From assembly GCF_002752675.1 (NCBI RefSeq), contig NZ_CP024608.1:5766001-5830000 (forward strand): a stretch of DNA of 64,000 nucleotides. The letters are read 5' to 3'. Below, piece after piece: positions 28,827-38,101 of the stretch (its first letter is position 1; each line of letters starts with the position of its first letter). The translations under genes were made by a program, and so were the position numbers. The notes below the pieces were generated by a model. The model had not been told where the DNA came from. It did not search any database and worked only from the letters and a program-made list of their open reading frames with translations. The DNA is from Massilia violaceinigra (GTDB lineage: Bacteria; Pseudomonadota; Gammaproteobacteria; Burkholderiales; Burkholderiaceae_D).

Positions 28827-29030
28827 TTAGATTGGCTGAATGTTCGAAGCTTGCTTGCCTTTAGGGCCAGCGGTTACTTCGAAAGAGACGCGTTGGTTCT
28901 CTTGCAAAGATTTGAAGCCGTTCGACTGAATCGCCGAGAAGTGAGCGAACAGATCTTCGCCGCCTTCATCAGGAGTGATAAAGCCAAAACCCTTCGAATC
29001 ATTGAACCATTTTACGATGCCAGTTGCCAT
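28827..29030 (-). CDS. Cold-shock domain protein (CspA family)
   Basis: The 67-residue single OB-fold protein binds single-stranded RNA/DNA and acts as an RNA chaperone. RNP1 is KGFGFI (about 13-18) and RNP2 is DLFAHF (about 27-32; most family members have VFVHF). The full domain is present with nothing extra. ATG 29030 has AGGAAATTGTA upstream. Its leader is unusually long for such a small gene (about 107 nt from the predicted start site), as in cold-inducible csp mRNAs. Confidence 0.96.
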   Translation of the reverse strand: MATGIVKWFNDSKGFGFITPDEGGEDLFAHFSAIQSNGFKSLQENQRVSFEVTAGPKGKQASNIQPI

Positions 29031-29149
29031 TACAATTTCCTATTTCAGTTAAGTTGGGCTTACGCCCGTTTTAGATCGTTTGACGAAGCAAGAAAGAAAT
29101 GACAGACAGACTGCACAACTACCTCGAATCACAACGATCCCGCATTATA
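29031..29149 (-). promoter_or_regulatory. csp promoter and long 5' leader
   Basis: A perfect -10 box TATAAT lies at 29144-29149 on the minus strand, with no good -35 box. Transcription from about 29137 would give a leader of roughly 107 nt containing ACGGGCGTAAGCCC, which can fold. Long structured leaders are known thermosensors in cspA mRNAs; here that is inferred. Confidence 0.6.
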
Positions 29150-29492
29150 CCGAATAAAACACAAAAAACACGTCCCCTGCAAAATAAACTTCCGGAAGCC
29201 GTAAAAATTCAGAATATCAACTTTTACAGCACCGGATTTGCAGCGGCAGTACGACGAATATAGAACATCGACACTGCCGAAGTTTGCGTTAGATCAAACG
29301 ATACGCCCACTTGACCTTGCATGCGCGCACAATTGGTAAAAAAGTACGTGCGCTGTCGTTTTCTTGCGGTTTCAGGGGAATGTCGACAAGCGGTAGCTAT
29401 GCGGGCCAGTGCCGTCGCCAAACGCAGCCGGACGCCGCCATAGTGGCATCGCAGCGCAACAGCGCCGCGTGGCACCTTGCCGGTGTTCGCCT
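29150..29492. other. Gene-free stretch between csp promoter and Hpt gene
   Basis: About 340 bp holding no supportable frame. The part at 29150-29240 is AT-rich, as expected around the csp promoter. No clear hairpin with T-run was seen after the Hpt stop. Confidence 0.4.
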
Positions 29493-29864
29493 TTACTCGG
29501 GCTGGCCCGGGTAAACAGACGCCTTGGGGTCAAGGCGCGCCCACGCGATGTATTCGTCGAGCGCGTGCAGCCAGTCGTTCCAGTCCTTGGGCGCGATCAG
29601 CTCGAAGGCCATCAGCACGCGCAGGCGCTGCTCCAGCTGGCGCGCCTGCGCGCCGAACGCGCGGAACCCGAACGTCGCCGCCGAGCCGGCGATGGTATGC
29701 AGGCTCTGATGCAGCTCCTTGACCAGGGCCGCATCGGCGGCGGCCGGGTCGAACCTGGCGCGCAGCTCCTCCAGGCGCGCCAGCGTGGCCGGCACGCTGG
29801 CCGCGAACTTCTCGTTGAGTGCGTGCAGGCGTGCGAAGAACTCCTGGTCGATCAGCGTGGCCAT
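29493..29864 (-). CDS. Stand-alone Hpt (histidine phosphotransfer) domain protein
   Basis: The 123-residue all-helical protein has the Hpt core LHQSLHTIAGSAATFGF (about residues 58-74), with the phosphorylatable His in HTIAGSA. Such proteins shuttle phosphate between receiver domains of phosphorelays. ATG 29864 is 10 bp after the upp stop, so it is co-transcribed with upp. No kinase or response regulator adjoins it. A possible partner within the window is the hybrid kinase at 21495-25931, but that protein has its own HPt. The Hpt assignment is firm; the partner is unknown. Confidence 0.85.
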   Translation of the reverse strand: MATLIDQEFFARLHALNEKFAASVPATLARLEELRARFDPAAADAALVKELHQSLHTIAGSAATFGFRAFGAQARQLEQRLRVLMAFELIAPKDWNDWLHALDEYIAWARLDPKASVYPGQPE

Positions 29865-29874
29865 CGCGCGCGGC

Positions 29875-30525
29875 TTACTTGGTGCCGAAGATACGGTCGC
29901 CCGCGTCGCCCAGGCCCGGCACGATGTAGGCATGCTCGTTCAGGTGCGAATCGAGCGAAGCCACATACAGCTTCACGTTCGGATGCGCGTCCTGCACCAC
30001 CTGCACGCCTTCCGGCGCGGCCACCAGGGCCAGGAAGATGATCTGTTCGTCGGTCACGCCGCGCTTTTTCAGCACGTCGATCGCGTGCACCGCCGAATTG
30101 CCGGTGGCAACCATCGGGTCGCACAGGATGAAAATGCGGTCCGTGGTGTCGGGCAGGCGCACTAGGTACTCGACCGGCTTGTGCGTTTCCGGGTCGCGGA
30201 ACACGCCCACATGGCCCACGCGCGCCGACGGCACCAGTTCCAGCAGGCCGTCGCTCATGCCGATACCGGCGCGCAGGATCGGCACGATCGCCAGTTTTTT
30301 ACCGGCGATGACGGGCGCGTCGATGGTTACCAGCGGGGTTTCGATCTGGCGCGTGGTCAGTGGCAGGTCGCGCGTGATTTCGTAACCCATCAGCAGCGTG
30401 ATTTCCTTGAGCAGCTCGCGGAACGTGCGCGTGGACGTGTCGCGTTCGCGCATGTGACTGAGCTTGTGCTGGATCAGCGGGTGGTTGAGGATGAACAGGT
30501 TGGGAAAGCGTGGATCTTGTTTCAT
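29875..30525 (-). CDS. upp: Uracil phosphoribosyltransferase
   Basis: The 216-residue enzyme converts uracil and PRPP to UMP (pyrimidine salvage). It has [10 protein letters not shown] (about 85), the PRPP loop [15 protein letters not shown] (about 136-150), and the uracil-binding C-terminus [16 protein letters not shown]. Length is standard. The ATG 30525 start is the family norm; the frame continues upstream only as a shadow of the acyl-CoA dehydrogenase gene. It is followed after 10 bp by the Hpt gene. Confidence 0.97.
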   Translation of the reverse strand: MKQDPRFPNLFILNHPLIQHKLSHMRERDTSTRTFRELLKEITLLMGYEITRDLPLTTRQIETPLVTIDAPVIAGKKLAIVPILRAGIGMSDGLLELVPSARVGHVGVFRDPETHKPVEYLVRLPDTTDRIFILCDPMVATGNSAVHAIDVLKKRGVTDEQIIFLALVAAPEGVQVVQDAHPNVKLYVASLDSHLNEHAYIVPGLGDAGDRIFGTK

Positions 30526-30623
30526 GGAGTTCGATTCAGTTATCGTTGTTGTGGCTTGTACCCGTATTATCCCGCAAACCGAGCGCTTGTCCGCATTTCG
30601 CGGGAATATTCTCGGGTCAGGTG

Positions 30624-32303
30624 TCAGGCCGGCAGTGCGCGCGCCAGGATCGCCGCGCAATCGACGCCTTGCGGCAGGCGCCCGAAAGCCCCGCCCACAT
30701 CGACCGCCACGCGCGAGGCGATGAAGGCCTCGCTCACAAAAACCGGCGCGTGGCGCAGCAGCAGCGCGGCCTGCACCGCGATCACGATGCGCTCGGCCAG
30801 CCGGCGCCCACCGTATTCGTCGCCCTGGGCGCCATCGAGGTCGGCCAGCAGGCGTTCGGCGCACGCGTTGAATGCCGCGTTGCCGCTGCCGGCCAGCGCC
30901 AGCTCCCCCGCCAGCGCCTCGCGCGCCGCCGGCGTCTTGCCGAAGGCGCGCAGCAGGTCCAGGCACATCACGTTGCCGGAGCCTTCCCAGATCGAATTGA
31001 CGGGAAATTCGCGGTACAGGCGCGCCAGCGGACCGTCTTCCACGTAGCCGTTGCCGCCCATGACTTCCATCGCCTCGGCGCCGAATGCCGGGCCGCGCTT
31101 GCACAGCCAGTATTTGCCGGCCGGGGTCAGGATGCGGCCCAGCAGCGCTTCGGCCGGATCGGCGGCGTTGTCGAAACAGCGCGCCAGGCGCAGCGCGAAC
31201 GCGGTGGCCGCTTCCGATTCGAGCGCCAGATCGGCCAGCACGTTCTGCATCAGCGGCTGCCCGGCCAGCGGGCGTCCGAAGGCGGCGCGTTCGCGCGCGT
31301 GATGCAGCGCGTGCGTGAGAGCCGCGCGCATGATGCCGGCGCTGCCGATCACGCAATCGAGCCGGGTGTGCCCGCCCATTTCCAGAATCCTCGCAATGCC
31401 GCGTCCCACCTTCCCCACCGGCCAGCCCACGGCGTCGCAGAATTCGACTTCGGACGAGGCATTCGAGCGGTTGCCCAGCTTGTCCTTGAGGCGCTGCACC
31501 CGGATCGCATTGCGGCTGCCGTCGGGCAGGTAGCGCGGGACAAAGAAGCAGGTCAGGCCGGCGCTGCCCGCATCGTCGGTCTGGGCCAGGATCAGGTGGG
31601 CGTCCGACTGCGGCGCCGAAAAGAACCATTTGTGGCCGACGATGCGCCAGGCATCCACGCCCTCCTCCCCGAAACGCGCGCGCGCCTCGCCCGCATCGAG
31701 CATGGTGGCGCGGGTGGTATTGGCACGCACGTCGGTGCCGCCCTGCTTTTCGGTCATGCCCATGCCGATCAGGGCGCCGCTCTTTTGTTCGATCGGCAGC
31801 GAGCGCGGATCGTACTGGCGCGACAGGATCTTGGGCAGCCATTTGGCGCCGATGGCGCCGGCCTGGCGCAGCGCCGGCACCGAGGCGTAGGTCATCGTGA
31901 CCGGGCACTGGGCGCCGTTTTCGACCTGCCCGAACAGCATATACTGGGCCGCGCGCGCCACCTGCGCACCGGGCCGCGCCGCCTCCCACGGCGTGGCGTG
32001 CACGCCGGCCCCGATCATCAGTGCCATCAACTGGTGCCAGGACGGATGGAACTCGACTTCATCGATCCTGCGCCCGCTACGGTCAACATTATGCAGCACG
32101 GGTTTATTCACATTGGCCTGGCGCGCCAGGTCGAGCACCTCGGCCCGCCCCAGCTGTGCGCCCAGCGCGTGCAGGGTGTCGCCCGCCCACCCCGCTCCTT
32201 CGCGCGCGACCGCTTCCTGCAGCGCCGGATCGCAGCCGTACAGGTTAATATTTTCGAATGCGCTTGCCTGATTGAAAATTTCGTGGGTATCGTAGGGGTT
32301 CAT
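30624..32303 (-). CDS. AidB-like acyl-CoA dehydrogenase family protein
   Basis: The 559-residue flavoprotein has the long N-terminal region typical of the AidB branch. The FAD/substrate segments are [18 protein letters not shown] (about 180-197) and WFFSAPQSD (about 224-232). The C-terminal region contains [15 protein letters not shown] and [13 protein letters not shown], which are hallmarks of AidB and isovaleryl-CoA dehydrogenase-like proteins. E. coli AidB is an alkylation-stress flavoprotein that binds DNA; whether this one is an enzyme or a DNA protector cannot be told. It is monocistronic, 98 bp upstream of upp on the same strand. Confidence 0.9.
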   Translation of the reverse strand: MNPYDTHEIFNQASAFENINLYGCDPALQEAVAREGAGWAGDTLHALGAQLGRAEVLDLARQANVNKPVLHNVDRSGRRIDEVEFHPSWHQLMALMIGAGVHATPWEAARPGAQVARAAQYMLFGQVENGAQCPVTMTYASVPALRQAGAIGAKWLPKILSRQYDPRSLPIEQKSGALIGMGMTEKQGGTDVRANTTRATMLDAGEARARFGEEGVDAWRIVGHKWFFSAPQSDAHLILAQTDDAGSAGLTCFFVPRYLPDGSRNAIRVQRLKDKLGNRSNASSEVEFCDAVGWPVGKVGRGIARILEMGGHTRLDCVIGSAGIMRAALTHALHHARERAAFGRPLAGQPLMQNVLADLALESEAATAFALRLARCFDNAADPAEALLGRILTPAGKYWLCKRGPAFGAEAMEVMGGNGYVEDGPLARLYREFPVNSIWEGSGNVMCLDLLRAFGKTPAAREALAGELALAGSGNAAFNACAERLLADLDGAQGDEYGGRRLAERIVIAVQAALLLRHAPVFVSEAFIASRVAVDVGGAFGRLPQGVDCAAILARALPA

Positions 32304-32661
32304 GGTCTGGACGGGTGCGGACCCCGAAAATATTGCGCAAAAGCAGCATCATCCAAGTGCGCGCACCCCCGAAAAGCGCAGGGTGAGCGACAATAGCAAT
32401 CCGGGCCGGAAAAACGGCGGCATGTCGCGCTACAGCCTAGCCCAAAGGCGAAAACGGGGCAAGAGTTGCTTTCCCGCCCGTCTGGCGCACTGGAATTTGC
32501 GTTCGCTCAAGCAACATTAAATGACACACCGCACCGGCGATTTTTGATGCATCCTAGAATCGTTCCGTGCCACATTGGATAGCGATTTGCTAAACTAGAC
32601 CAGGCCGGCCGGGCACCCGGCCACCTGCGGCAAGCCACACTACGAAGGTAACGATTTCACA
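32304..32661. other. Divergent intergenic region between aidB-like and PAS-GGDEF-EAL genes
   Basis: This 358-bp region has no supportable frame. It must contain the promoters of both flanking genes. I see sequences resembling -35 or -10 boxes near 32570-32600 but no pair at proper spacing. Confidence 0.4.
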
Positions 32662-34386
32662 ATGCGCTCCAGTGCCCCATCAGTTCTCCACGGCGATACG
32701 GCCACCGAGCTTGACCAGTTCATGGAAGCGGCGGGCGACATCGTGTTCCGGCTCGACGCGGCGGGCCGGATCGTCTCGGCCAGCGAGCGCACCCGGTCCC
32801 TGTTCGCGCTCCAGGGCGCCGATGCCACGCTGGTGGCGCTGGCGCCGGAAGCCGACCGGGCCGCGCTGCGCGCCGCATTGCTCGATGCCGGCGCCGCCGC
32901 CCAGCCCACCCGGCTCGACGTGCGCCTGCACACCGGCAGCAAGGATGTCTGGTTCGACCTGCGCCTGGGCCGCCTGCAACGTTCCGGCGACGCCGCACTG
33001 CTGGTGGTCGGGCGCGATATCTCGGCCCAGCGCGACACCGAGGAACGCCTGCGCCACCTGGCCACCCACGACTCCCTGACCGAACTGCCCAACCGCCTGC
33101 TGCTGTCGGACCGGATCCGCATGGTGATCGCCCACGCGCGCCGCTCGGGCCAGAATTTTTCGGTCGCCACCATCGGCCTCGATGGCTTCAAGAAGGTCAA
33201 CGATGGCCTGGGCCACCCGGTCGGCGACGCCGTGCTGCGCATCGCCGCGGCGCGCCTGCGCACGACCCTGCGCGACAGCGACACCCTGGCGCGCATCGGC
33301 GGCGACGAGTTTGTCGCGGTCCTGCCGGGCACCTGCACCGAGGCCCAGATCAAGCTGGTCACCGGGCGCCTGCTGGCCACCCTGCAGGCGCCGTTCGAGG
33401 TCGACAAGCACACCATCTACATCGGCGCCTCGATCGGCCTGGCGCTGTTTCCCGAGCACGCCGAAGATGAAGTGCAGCTGGTCGCGCTGGCCGACGCCGC
33501 CATGTCGCGCGCCAAGGAAACCGGCAAGGCGCGCTGCCTGGTCTACAGCCCGCGCACAAGCAGCCCGCCGGAACACGACATTTCGCTCGAAGCAGCCATG
33601 TTCCACGCCGTGCGCGAAGGCGAATTCCTGCTCTACTACCAGCCGATCGTCGACGCCCCCACGCGCCGCATCCAGGGCTTCGAGACCCTGATGCGCTGGA
33701 AGCATCCAACCCTGGGCATGGTGCCGCCGGTGCGCTTCATCCCCATCGCCGAGACCAATGGCCTGATCAATCTGCTCGGCGCCTGGGCCCTGAAGGCGGC
33801 CTGCGTGCAGCTCAGGCAGTTCGAGGAAGTGGCCAAGCGATCGCTGTACATCTCGGTCAACATCAGTCCGCGCCAGTTTCGCAACGATAAATTCCTCGAG
33901 GTGCTGGACCATGCGCTCGCCTTTTCCGGCATGAGCGGCAGCCAGCTGGTCCTCGAAATCACCGAAGGAACCCTGATGATCGACCCCGTGCACGCAGAAT
34001 CCATCCTCGTCAAGATGGCCGAGCGACAGGCGCGCATCGCCATCGACGATTTCGGCACCGGCTATTCCTCGCTGGCGTACCTGAAGCGCTTCCCGATCTC
34101 GGTGCTGAAAATCGACCGCGCCTTCGTCAAGGACTTGCCCGACGCGCCCAAGGATGGCGCGATCTGCAACGCGGTGCTCGACCTGGCCAAGCACCTGGGG
34201 CTGTCGGTGGTGGCCGAAGGCGTGGAAACCGAGGCGCAGCTCGATTACCTCGACCAGCGCGGCTGCCAGTACATCCAGGGCTACCTGACCGGCAAACCGA
34301 TGCCGGCCCACGCGGCCATGGCCGCCCTCAGGGAAGACCTGTACGCGTCCCTGATGCCGCTCGAACCGCAGGCGGGGATACGATGA
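32662..34386 (+). CDS. PAS-GGDEF-EAL(ETL) cyclic-di-GMP protein
   Basis: The 574-residue soluble protein has a PAS sensor (about 15-125, FMEAAGDIVFRLDAAGR), GGDEF (about 135-300; RIGGDEF intact with I-site RDSD five residues before) and EAL (about 315-560). The EAL signature is ETL (FETLMRWKHP). The other phosphodiesterase residues (NISPRQF, EITEG, DDFGTGYSS, KIDRAF, EGVETEAQ, QGY) are present. ETL variants can be active, so activity is not excluded. The stop overlaps the start of the HDOD gene by 4 bp (ATGA), so the two are translationally coupled. Confidence 0.94.
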   Translation: MRSSAPSVLHGDTATELDQFMEAAGDIVFRLDAAGRIVSASERTRSLFALQGADATLVALAPEADRAALRAALLDAGAAAQPTRLDVRLHTGSKDVWFDLRLGRLQRSGDAALLVVGRDISAQRDTEERLRHLATHDSLTELPNRLLLSDRIRMVIAHARRSGQNFSVATIGLDGFKKVNDGLGHPVGDAVLRIAAARLRTTLRDSDTLARIGGDEFVAVLPGTCTEAQIKLVTGRLLATLQAPFEVDKHTIYIGASIGLALFPEHAEDEVQLVALADAAMSRAKETGKARCLVYSPRTSSPPEHDISLEAAMFHAVREGEFLLYYQPIVDAPTRRIQGFETLMRWKHPTLGMVPPVRFIPIAETNGLINLLGAWALKAACVQLRQFEEVAKRSLYISVNISPRQFRNDKFLEVLDHALAFSGMSGSQLVLEITEGTLMIDPVHAESILVKMAERQARIAIDDFGTGYSSLAYLKRFPISVLKIDRAFVKDLPDAPKDGAICNAVLDLAKHLGLSVVAEGVETEAQLDYLDQRGCQYIQGYLTGKPMPAHAAMAALREDLYASLMPLEPQAGIR

Positions 34387-35897
34387 TTGCCGGCGCACTG
34401 CTCCATCCCGCTCCGCCCGGCCCGGCCAGCGCCGACGCCACCCTGAACCAGTTGTGGGAACGGGTGCGCCGGCGCGGCGACATGCCCGGCTTCGCCAAAG
34501 CCATCAGTTCCATTCTCGGCGCCATGCGCGGCGAGGACGAGCATCAGTTCAGCATGACGCAAACCGTCCTGTCGGACCCGGTCCTGACCCAGAAGGTTCT
34601 GCGCCTGGCCAACAGCGGCATGTATTCGGCCTTCGGCCAGCGCATCAACACCGTCACCAAGGCGGTGCTGGTGCTCGGCACCGAAGCGATCGGCCACCTG
34701 GCGCTGGGCCTGAAGCTGATCGAGGAACTGACGCGCGCCTCGCCCGATTCGGCCATCGCCCACGTGGAGATGGAAAAAGCGGTGCTGGCCGGGATGGTGG
34801 CGCAGCAGGTCGCCGCCAGCGCCGCCGCGCGCGACTCCGAAGAAGCGGTGGTGTGCTCGATGCTGCACACGCTCGGTCGCATGATGATCACCTTTTACAT
34901 GCCCGAACGCTGGACCGCGCTGCAGGCGGTCGGCGGCACCGGTGGCGAAGACGCCGCCGCGCCGCCGGTGCTCGGCCTGACGATGGAAGAAATCGGGCGC
35001 GCCGCCGCCGAACACTGGGGCTTGCCGAAAAATCTGATCAACGGCATGCGCCGGGTCGAGCCGGCCGAGCGCGGCGACGCGTTCACGCACGAAGACTGGC
35101 TGGCCGCGGTGTCGACCATGTCGTCGCAATGCGCCAGCTCCCTGTGGAACGACGACGAAGAGGGCGCCGCCAACGTGCGCGCGCTGGCCAGCAGTTTCTC
35201 GTCGATGCTGGGGGTCGAGCCGGACCATCTCATGAGCGCCATCGAAAAAGCCAAGGAGACGGCGGCGGCCGACCTGTCGATCGCGCCGCTGGCCAAGCCG
35301 GCCGAGAAGCGCGAAGCCGACATCGCCACGCGCCGCATGCGCGCCGAGGGCAACAAGGTGCTCCTGTCCGGCGTGTCCGACATGCGCGACGTCGTCGCCA
35401 CGGCCAACCCGGGCCAGATGATGTCGATGGCGCTGGAGACGGTGTACCAGGGCCTGACCTTTTCGCGCGCCGTGGCCTTCCTGCGCAACCGCCGCGAGAA
35501 CAAGTACATCGCCAAGATGGGACTGGGCGACGGCGTCAAGGACCTGATCGGCGGCCTCAGTTTTGACGACACCTACAGCGCCAACGTGTTCCATGCCTCG
35601 CTCGGCAGCGACCGCGTGATTTTTGTCGAAAACGCGCACGACACCAGGTTCGCGGCCAAGCTGCCGCAGTGGTGGAAGGATTCGCTGTCGGGCGGGCGCA
35701 GTTTCGTGATCCTGCCGCTGTCGTCGAATGGCCAGCCGGTCGGCTTTATCTACGGCGACTGGGACGACAGCTTCCCGGCCATCCACCTGAGCCAGACCGA
35801 ATTCGCCTTGCTCAACGACCTGCGGGCGCTGATCGTCAAGACCGTGGTCCGCCGCCAGCAGGTGGAAACGGCCGCCGCGGCAGCCAAGCCACGCTGA
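34383..35897 (+). CDS. HDOD domain protein with C-terminal GAF-like domain
   Basis: The 504-residue product has an HDOD domain (about residues 15-230): QTVLSDPVLTQKVLRLANS, AVLVLGTEAI and EEAVVCSMLHTLGRMM. HDOD is a catalytically dead relative of HD phosphohydrolases found in signalling proteins. Residues about 335-495 resemble a GAF-type sensor (MALETVYQGLTFSRAVAFL, then FVILPLSSNGQPVGFIYGDW). It begins inside the last codons of the PAS-GGDEF-EAL gene, so the two probably work in one pathway. A small hairpin follows the stop. Confidence 0.9.
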   Translation: MIAGALLHPAPPGPASADATLNQLWERVRRRGDMPGFAKAISSILGAMRGEDEHQFSMTQTVLSDPVLTQKVLRLANSGMYSAFGQRINTVTKAVLVLGTEAIGHLALGLKLIEELTRASPDSAIAHVEMEKAVLAGMVAQQVAASAAARDSEEAVVCSMLHTLGRMMITFYMPERWTALQAVGGTGGEDAAAPPVLGLTMEEIGRAAAEHWGLPKNLINGMRRVEPAERGDAFTHEDWLAAVSTMSSQCASSLWNDDEEGAANVRALASSFSSMLGVEPDHLMSAIEKAKETAAADLSIAPLAKPAEKREADIATRRMRAEGNKVLLSGVSDMRDVVATANPGQMMSMALETVYQGLTFSRAVAFLRNRRENKYIAKMGLGDGVKDLIGGLSFDDTYSANVFHASLGSDRVIFVENAHDTRFAAKLPQWWKDSLSGGRSFVILPLSSNGQPVGFIYGDWDDSFPAIHLSQTEFALLNDLRALIVKTVVRRQQVETAAAAAKPR

Positions 35898-35902
35898 CCG
35901 CA

Positions 35903-35922
35903 CGGGCCGGGAAACCGGCCCG
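35903..35922 (+). terminator. GC hairpin after the HDOD gene
   Basis: Perfect 8-bp stem CGGGCCGG/CCGGCCCG with GAAA loop, 6 bp after the stop. There is no T-run, so it may be a transcript-stabilising hairpin or a factor-dependent terminator. Confidence 0.5.
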
Positions 35923-36160
35923 CCTCACCTCGCACGCGCCGCTCGACGCCGTCGCAGCGCCGTCCGCGCGCAACAAAAAGTTGAAATAATCACAATCTGT
36001 AATCTATTTGTAATTGACTTATATGCATCATGGCATCCTCGCTGGCCTGGCTGGCGCGTCTCGCCGCAGCCCACCGCGAGCAGCTTGGGTACCGCTGGTT
36101 TTCGGCACAACCTGGCTGATTCCGTGCATGTCATTTCAATCACATAAGCAGAAAGATTTC

Positions 36161-38053
36161 ATGAATAATTTAACATTCTCGCGATTGGCCCAGGTCGGGC
36201 TGATGATGGTGGCGGCGCCAGCCTTTTCGGCCACCGTCACGGTCAGCCTCAGCGGCGGCGTGGCGCCCTACCCCCTGGGTTCCTCGGTCTGGGCGACCGG
36301 CAAACTCGACGGCGTTGGCCGCTCCATGAAAATGTCGGTCAACGGCATCCCTGGCGGCAACGCGACCTACGGTTACATCAATTCGCAAAATGGCCACTAC
36401 ATCGCCCCATTGACCACGCCACCAAGCAACCCGGTGATCATTACCGCGACCATGGACACGGGCCTGTCCGGTTCCACGCCGCTGCTGCTGGCCGGTCCGG
36501 TGACGCCTACGCCTACACCAACTCCGACGCCGACTCCGACACCGACACCGACACCAACCCCGACTCCGACTCCGACTCCAACGCCGACTCCTACACCGAC
36601 ACCGCCCCCACCGTCCGCACTCGGCCTGGCGCCGTGCGAACACACCGGCCCCGGGCGCGACTTGCAGGTCGGCGACGGCAAGCAGTACAGCTCGCTCGAG
36701 ATGGTGCCGTGGGAATCGCTTGCCGCTGGCGACACCGTGCGCATCTTTTACCGCGCCGCCCCCTACGCCGGCAAATTCATGGTGTCGGCCAAAGGCACGG
36801 CCCAGGCCCCGCTGCGCGTCTGCGGCGTGCGCGGCCCGAACGGCGAACGTCCCGTCATCGACGGCCATAACGCCCGCACCCGCGGCGCGCTGGCAGCCGG
36901 CTACGGCGGCACCTCGTCGCGCGAAATCCACGAGGGTCGCGCCATCATCCTGATCAAGCAGAAGGCAACCGACGCCTACACCGCGTTCCCGAGCCACATC
37001 CAGATCGATGGCCTGGCCGTGCGCCGCTCGCACCCGAACTACAGCTACTACAACTCGGCCGGCGCGCAAAAAACCTATCCGGAATTCGGCAGCTGCATCC
37101 GGGTCGAACGCGGCCAGCACATCATGATCGCCGACAACGATATCAGCGATTGCCAGCAAGCCCTGTATACCAAGTCCACCGACGAGGGCGACTTTGCGGT
37201 CAGCAAGCAGATCCGCATCGCCGGTAACCACATGTGGAACAACGGTATCGTCGGCAGCGATCGCCTGCATACCAGCTACACCGCCAGCGCGGGCATCGTG
37301 TTCGAGTTCAACCACTACGGTCCGGTGCGTGCCGGCGCAAGAGGCAACTCGATCAAGGACCGCTCGACCGGCACCGTGGTGCGCTACAACCGCATCGAAA
37401 CGGGCGCGCGCGCCATCGACCTGGTTGAGGCGGAAGACTTCCCCGTCACCGCGACGCGCGATCCGGCTTACCGGTCGACCTTCGTCTACGGCAACGTGAT
37501 CGTGAAAAACGGCGACCACGGCAGCTTCATCCACTACGGCGGCGACCACTTCTACAGCGCTGCGGGCAATACCTGGGGCGAGCCGATTTTCCGCAAAGGC
37601 ACCTTGTACTTCTTCAATAACACCGTGCACATGACGGGCGCGAATGTGTCGATGTTCCAGTTGTCGACCACCGAAGAGACGGCCGAAGTGTGGAATAACG
37701 TGTTCGTGGCCGCGCCAAGCGTCACGGCCTTCAAGATGCGTTCGAATTCGGGCGTGGGTCCGGGCTGGACCGCGGGCGGCATCGTCAACCTCGGTAAGAA
37801 CTGGGCGACGACGGGCTGGCGCGACGGCGCCGTGCCTGGCCAGCTCAATGGTCAGAGCAACATGATCTCCGGCAGCACGTCGCCGGTCGATGTGGCGAGC
37901 TCGATTCCACTGGCTGGCAGCGTGGTGGTCAACGCTGGCCAGCCACCGCACCGCAATGCGCTGGCGCATCCGGTACAGTGGCAGCTCAAGCCGGGCGCGA
38001 TTCCACGTCCTGTCGTCGGTACGGCGATTGACCTGGGCGCCGTCGAAAGATAA
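36161..38053 (+). CDS. Secreted right-handed beta-helix protein with Thr-Pro linker
   Basis: The 630-residue product starts at ATG 36161 with a signal peptide ending AAPAFSA. A small N-terminal beta-rich domain (about 25-110) is joined by 17 Thr-Pro repeats (about residues 115-148) to a large domain (about 155-630). That domain shows parallel beta-helix features such as IQIDGLAVRRS, HIMIADNDISDC, IRIAGNHMWNNG and VVRYNRIETGARAIDL, as in polysaccharide lyases and epimerases. It may be a cell-surface or secreted carbohydrate-active enzyme, but no catalytic set is identifiable. The frame is open upstream to 36014, but those residues lack a signal sequence. Confidence 0.85.
   Translation: MNNLTFSRLAQVGLMMVAAPAFSATVTVSLSGGVAPYPLGSSVWATGKLDGVGRSMKMSVNGIPGGNATYGYINSQNGHYIAPLTTPPSNPVIITATMDTGLSGSTPLLLAGPVTPTPTPTPTPTPTPTPTPTPTPTPTPTPTPTPTPPPPSALGLAPCEHTGPGRDLQVGDGKQYSSLEMVPWESLAAGDTVRIFYRAAPYAGKFMVSAKGTAQAPLRVCGVRGPNGERPVIDGHNARTRGALAAGYGGTSSREIHEGRAIILIKQKATDAYTAFPSHIQIDGLAVRRSHPNYSYYNSAGAQKTYPEFGSCIRVERGQHIMIADNDISDCQQALYTKSTDEGDFAVSKQIRIAGNHMWNNGIVGSDRLHTSYTASAGIVFEFNHYGPVRAGARGNSIKDRSTGTVVRYNRIETGARAIDLVEAEDFPVTATRDPAYRSTFVYGNVIVKNGDHGSFIHYGGDHFYSAAGNTWGEPIFRKGTLYFFNNTVHMTGANVSMFQLSTTEETAEVWNNVFVAAPSVTAFKMRSNSGVGPGWTAGGIVNLGKNWATTGWRDGAVPGQLNGQSNMISGSTSPVDVASSIPLAGSVVVNAGQPPHRNALAHPVQWQLKPGAIPRPVVGTAIDLGAVER
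36503..36604 (+). repeat. 17 tandem Thr-Pro codon pairs (degenerate hexanucleotide repeat)
   Basis: Seventeen ACN-CCN hexamers in a row encode a stiff, extended linker. The third codon positions vary, showing selection on the peptide, but the tract is still prone to slippage in multiples of six, which keeps the frame. Confidence 0.95.
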
Positions 38054-38067
38054 GGCGTATCGGGACT

Positions 38068-38094
38068 GCGCTGCCTGGCGGTAGCAGGCAGCGC
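38068..38094. terminator. Hairpin between convergent genes
   Basis: Perfect 10-bp stem GCGCTGCCTG/CAGGCAGCGC with a 7-nt loop lies in the 48-bp gap between the converging beta-helix and MFS genes. No T-run, so terminator function is likely but not certain. Confidence 0.5.
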
Positions 38095-38101
38095 CCCGGT
38101 C

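Noticed and set aside
30510..32396. 628-codon plus-strand frame
   Set aside because: Antisense to the AidB-like gene, no motifs, and it also runs across the intergenic region into nothing.
36503..36604. CRISPR or DNA-level tandem repeat
   Set aside because: The hexamers are in-frame Thr-Pro codons with varied third bases inside a clear secreted protein, so it is a protein linker.
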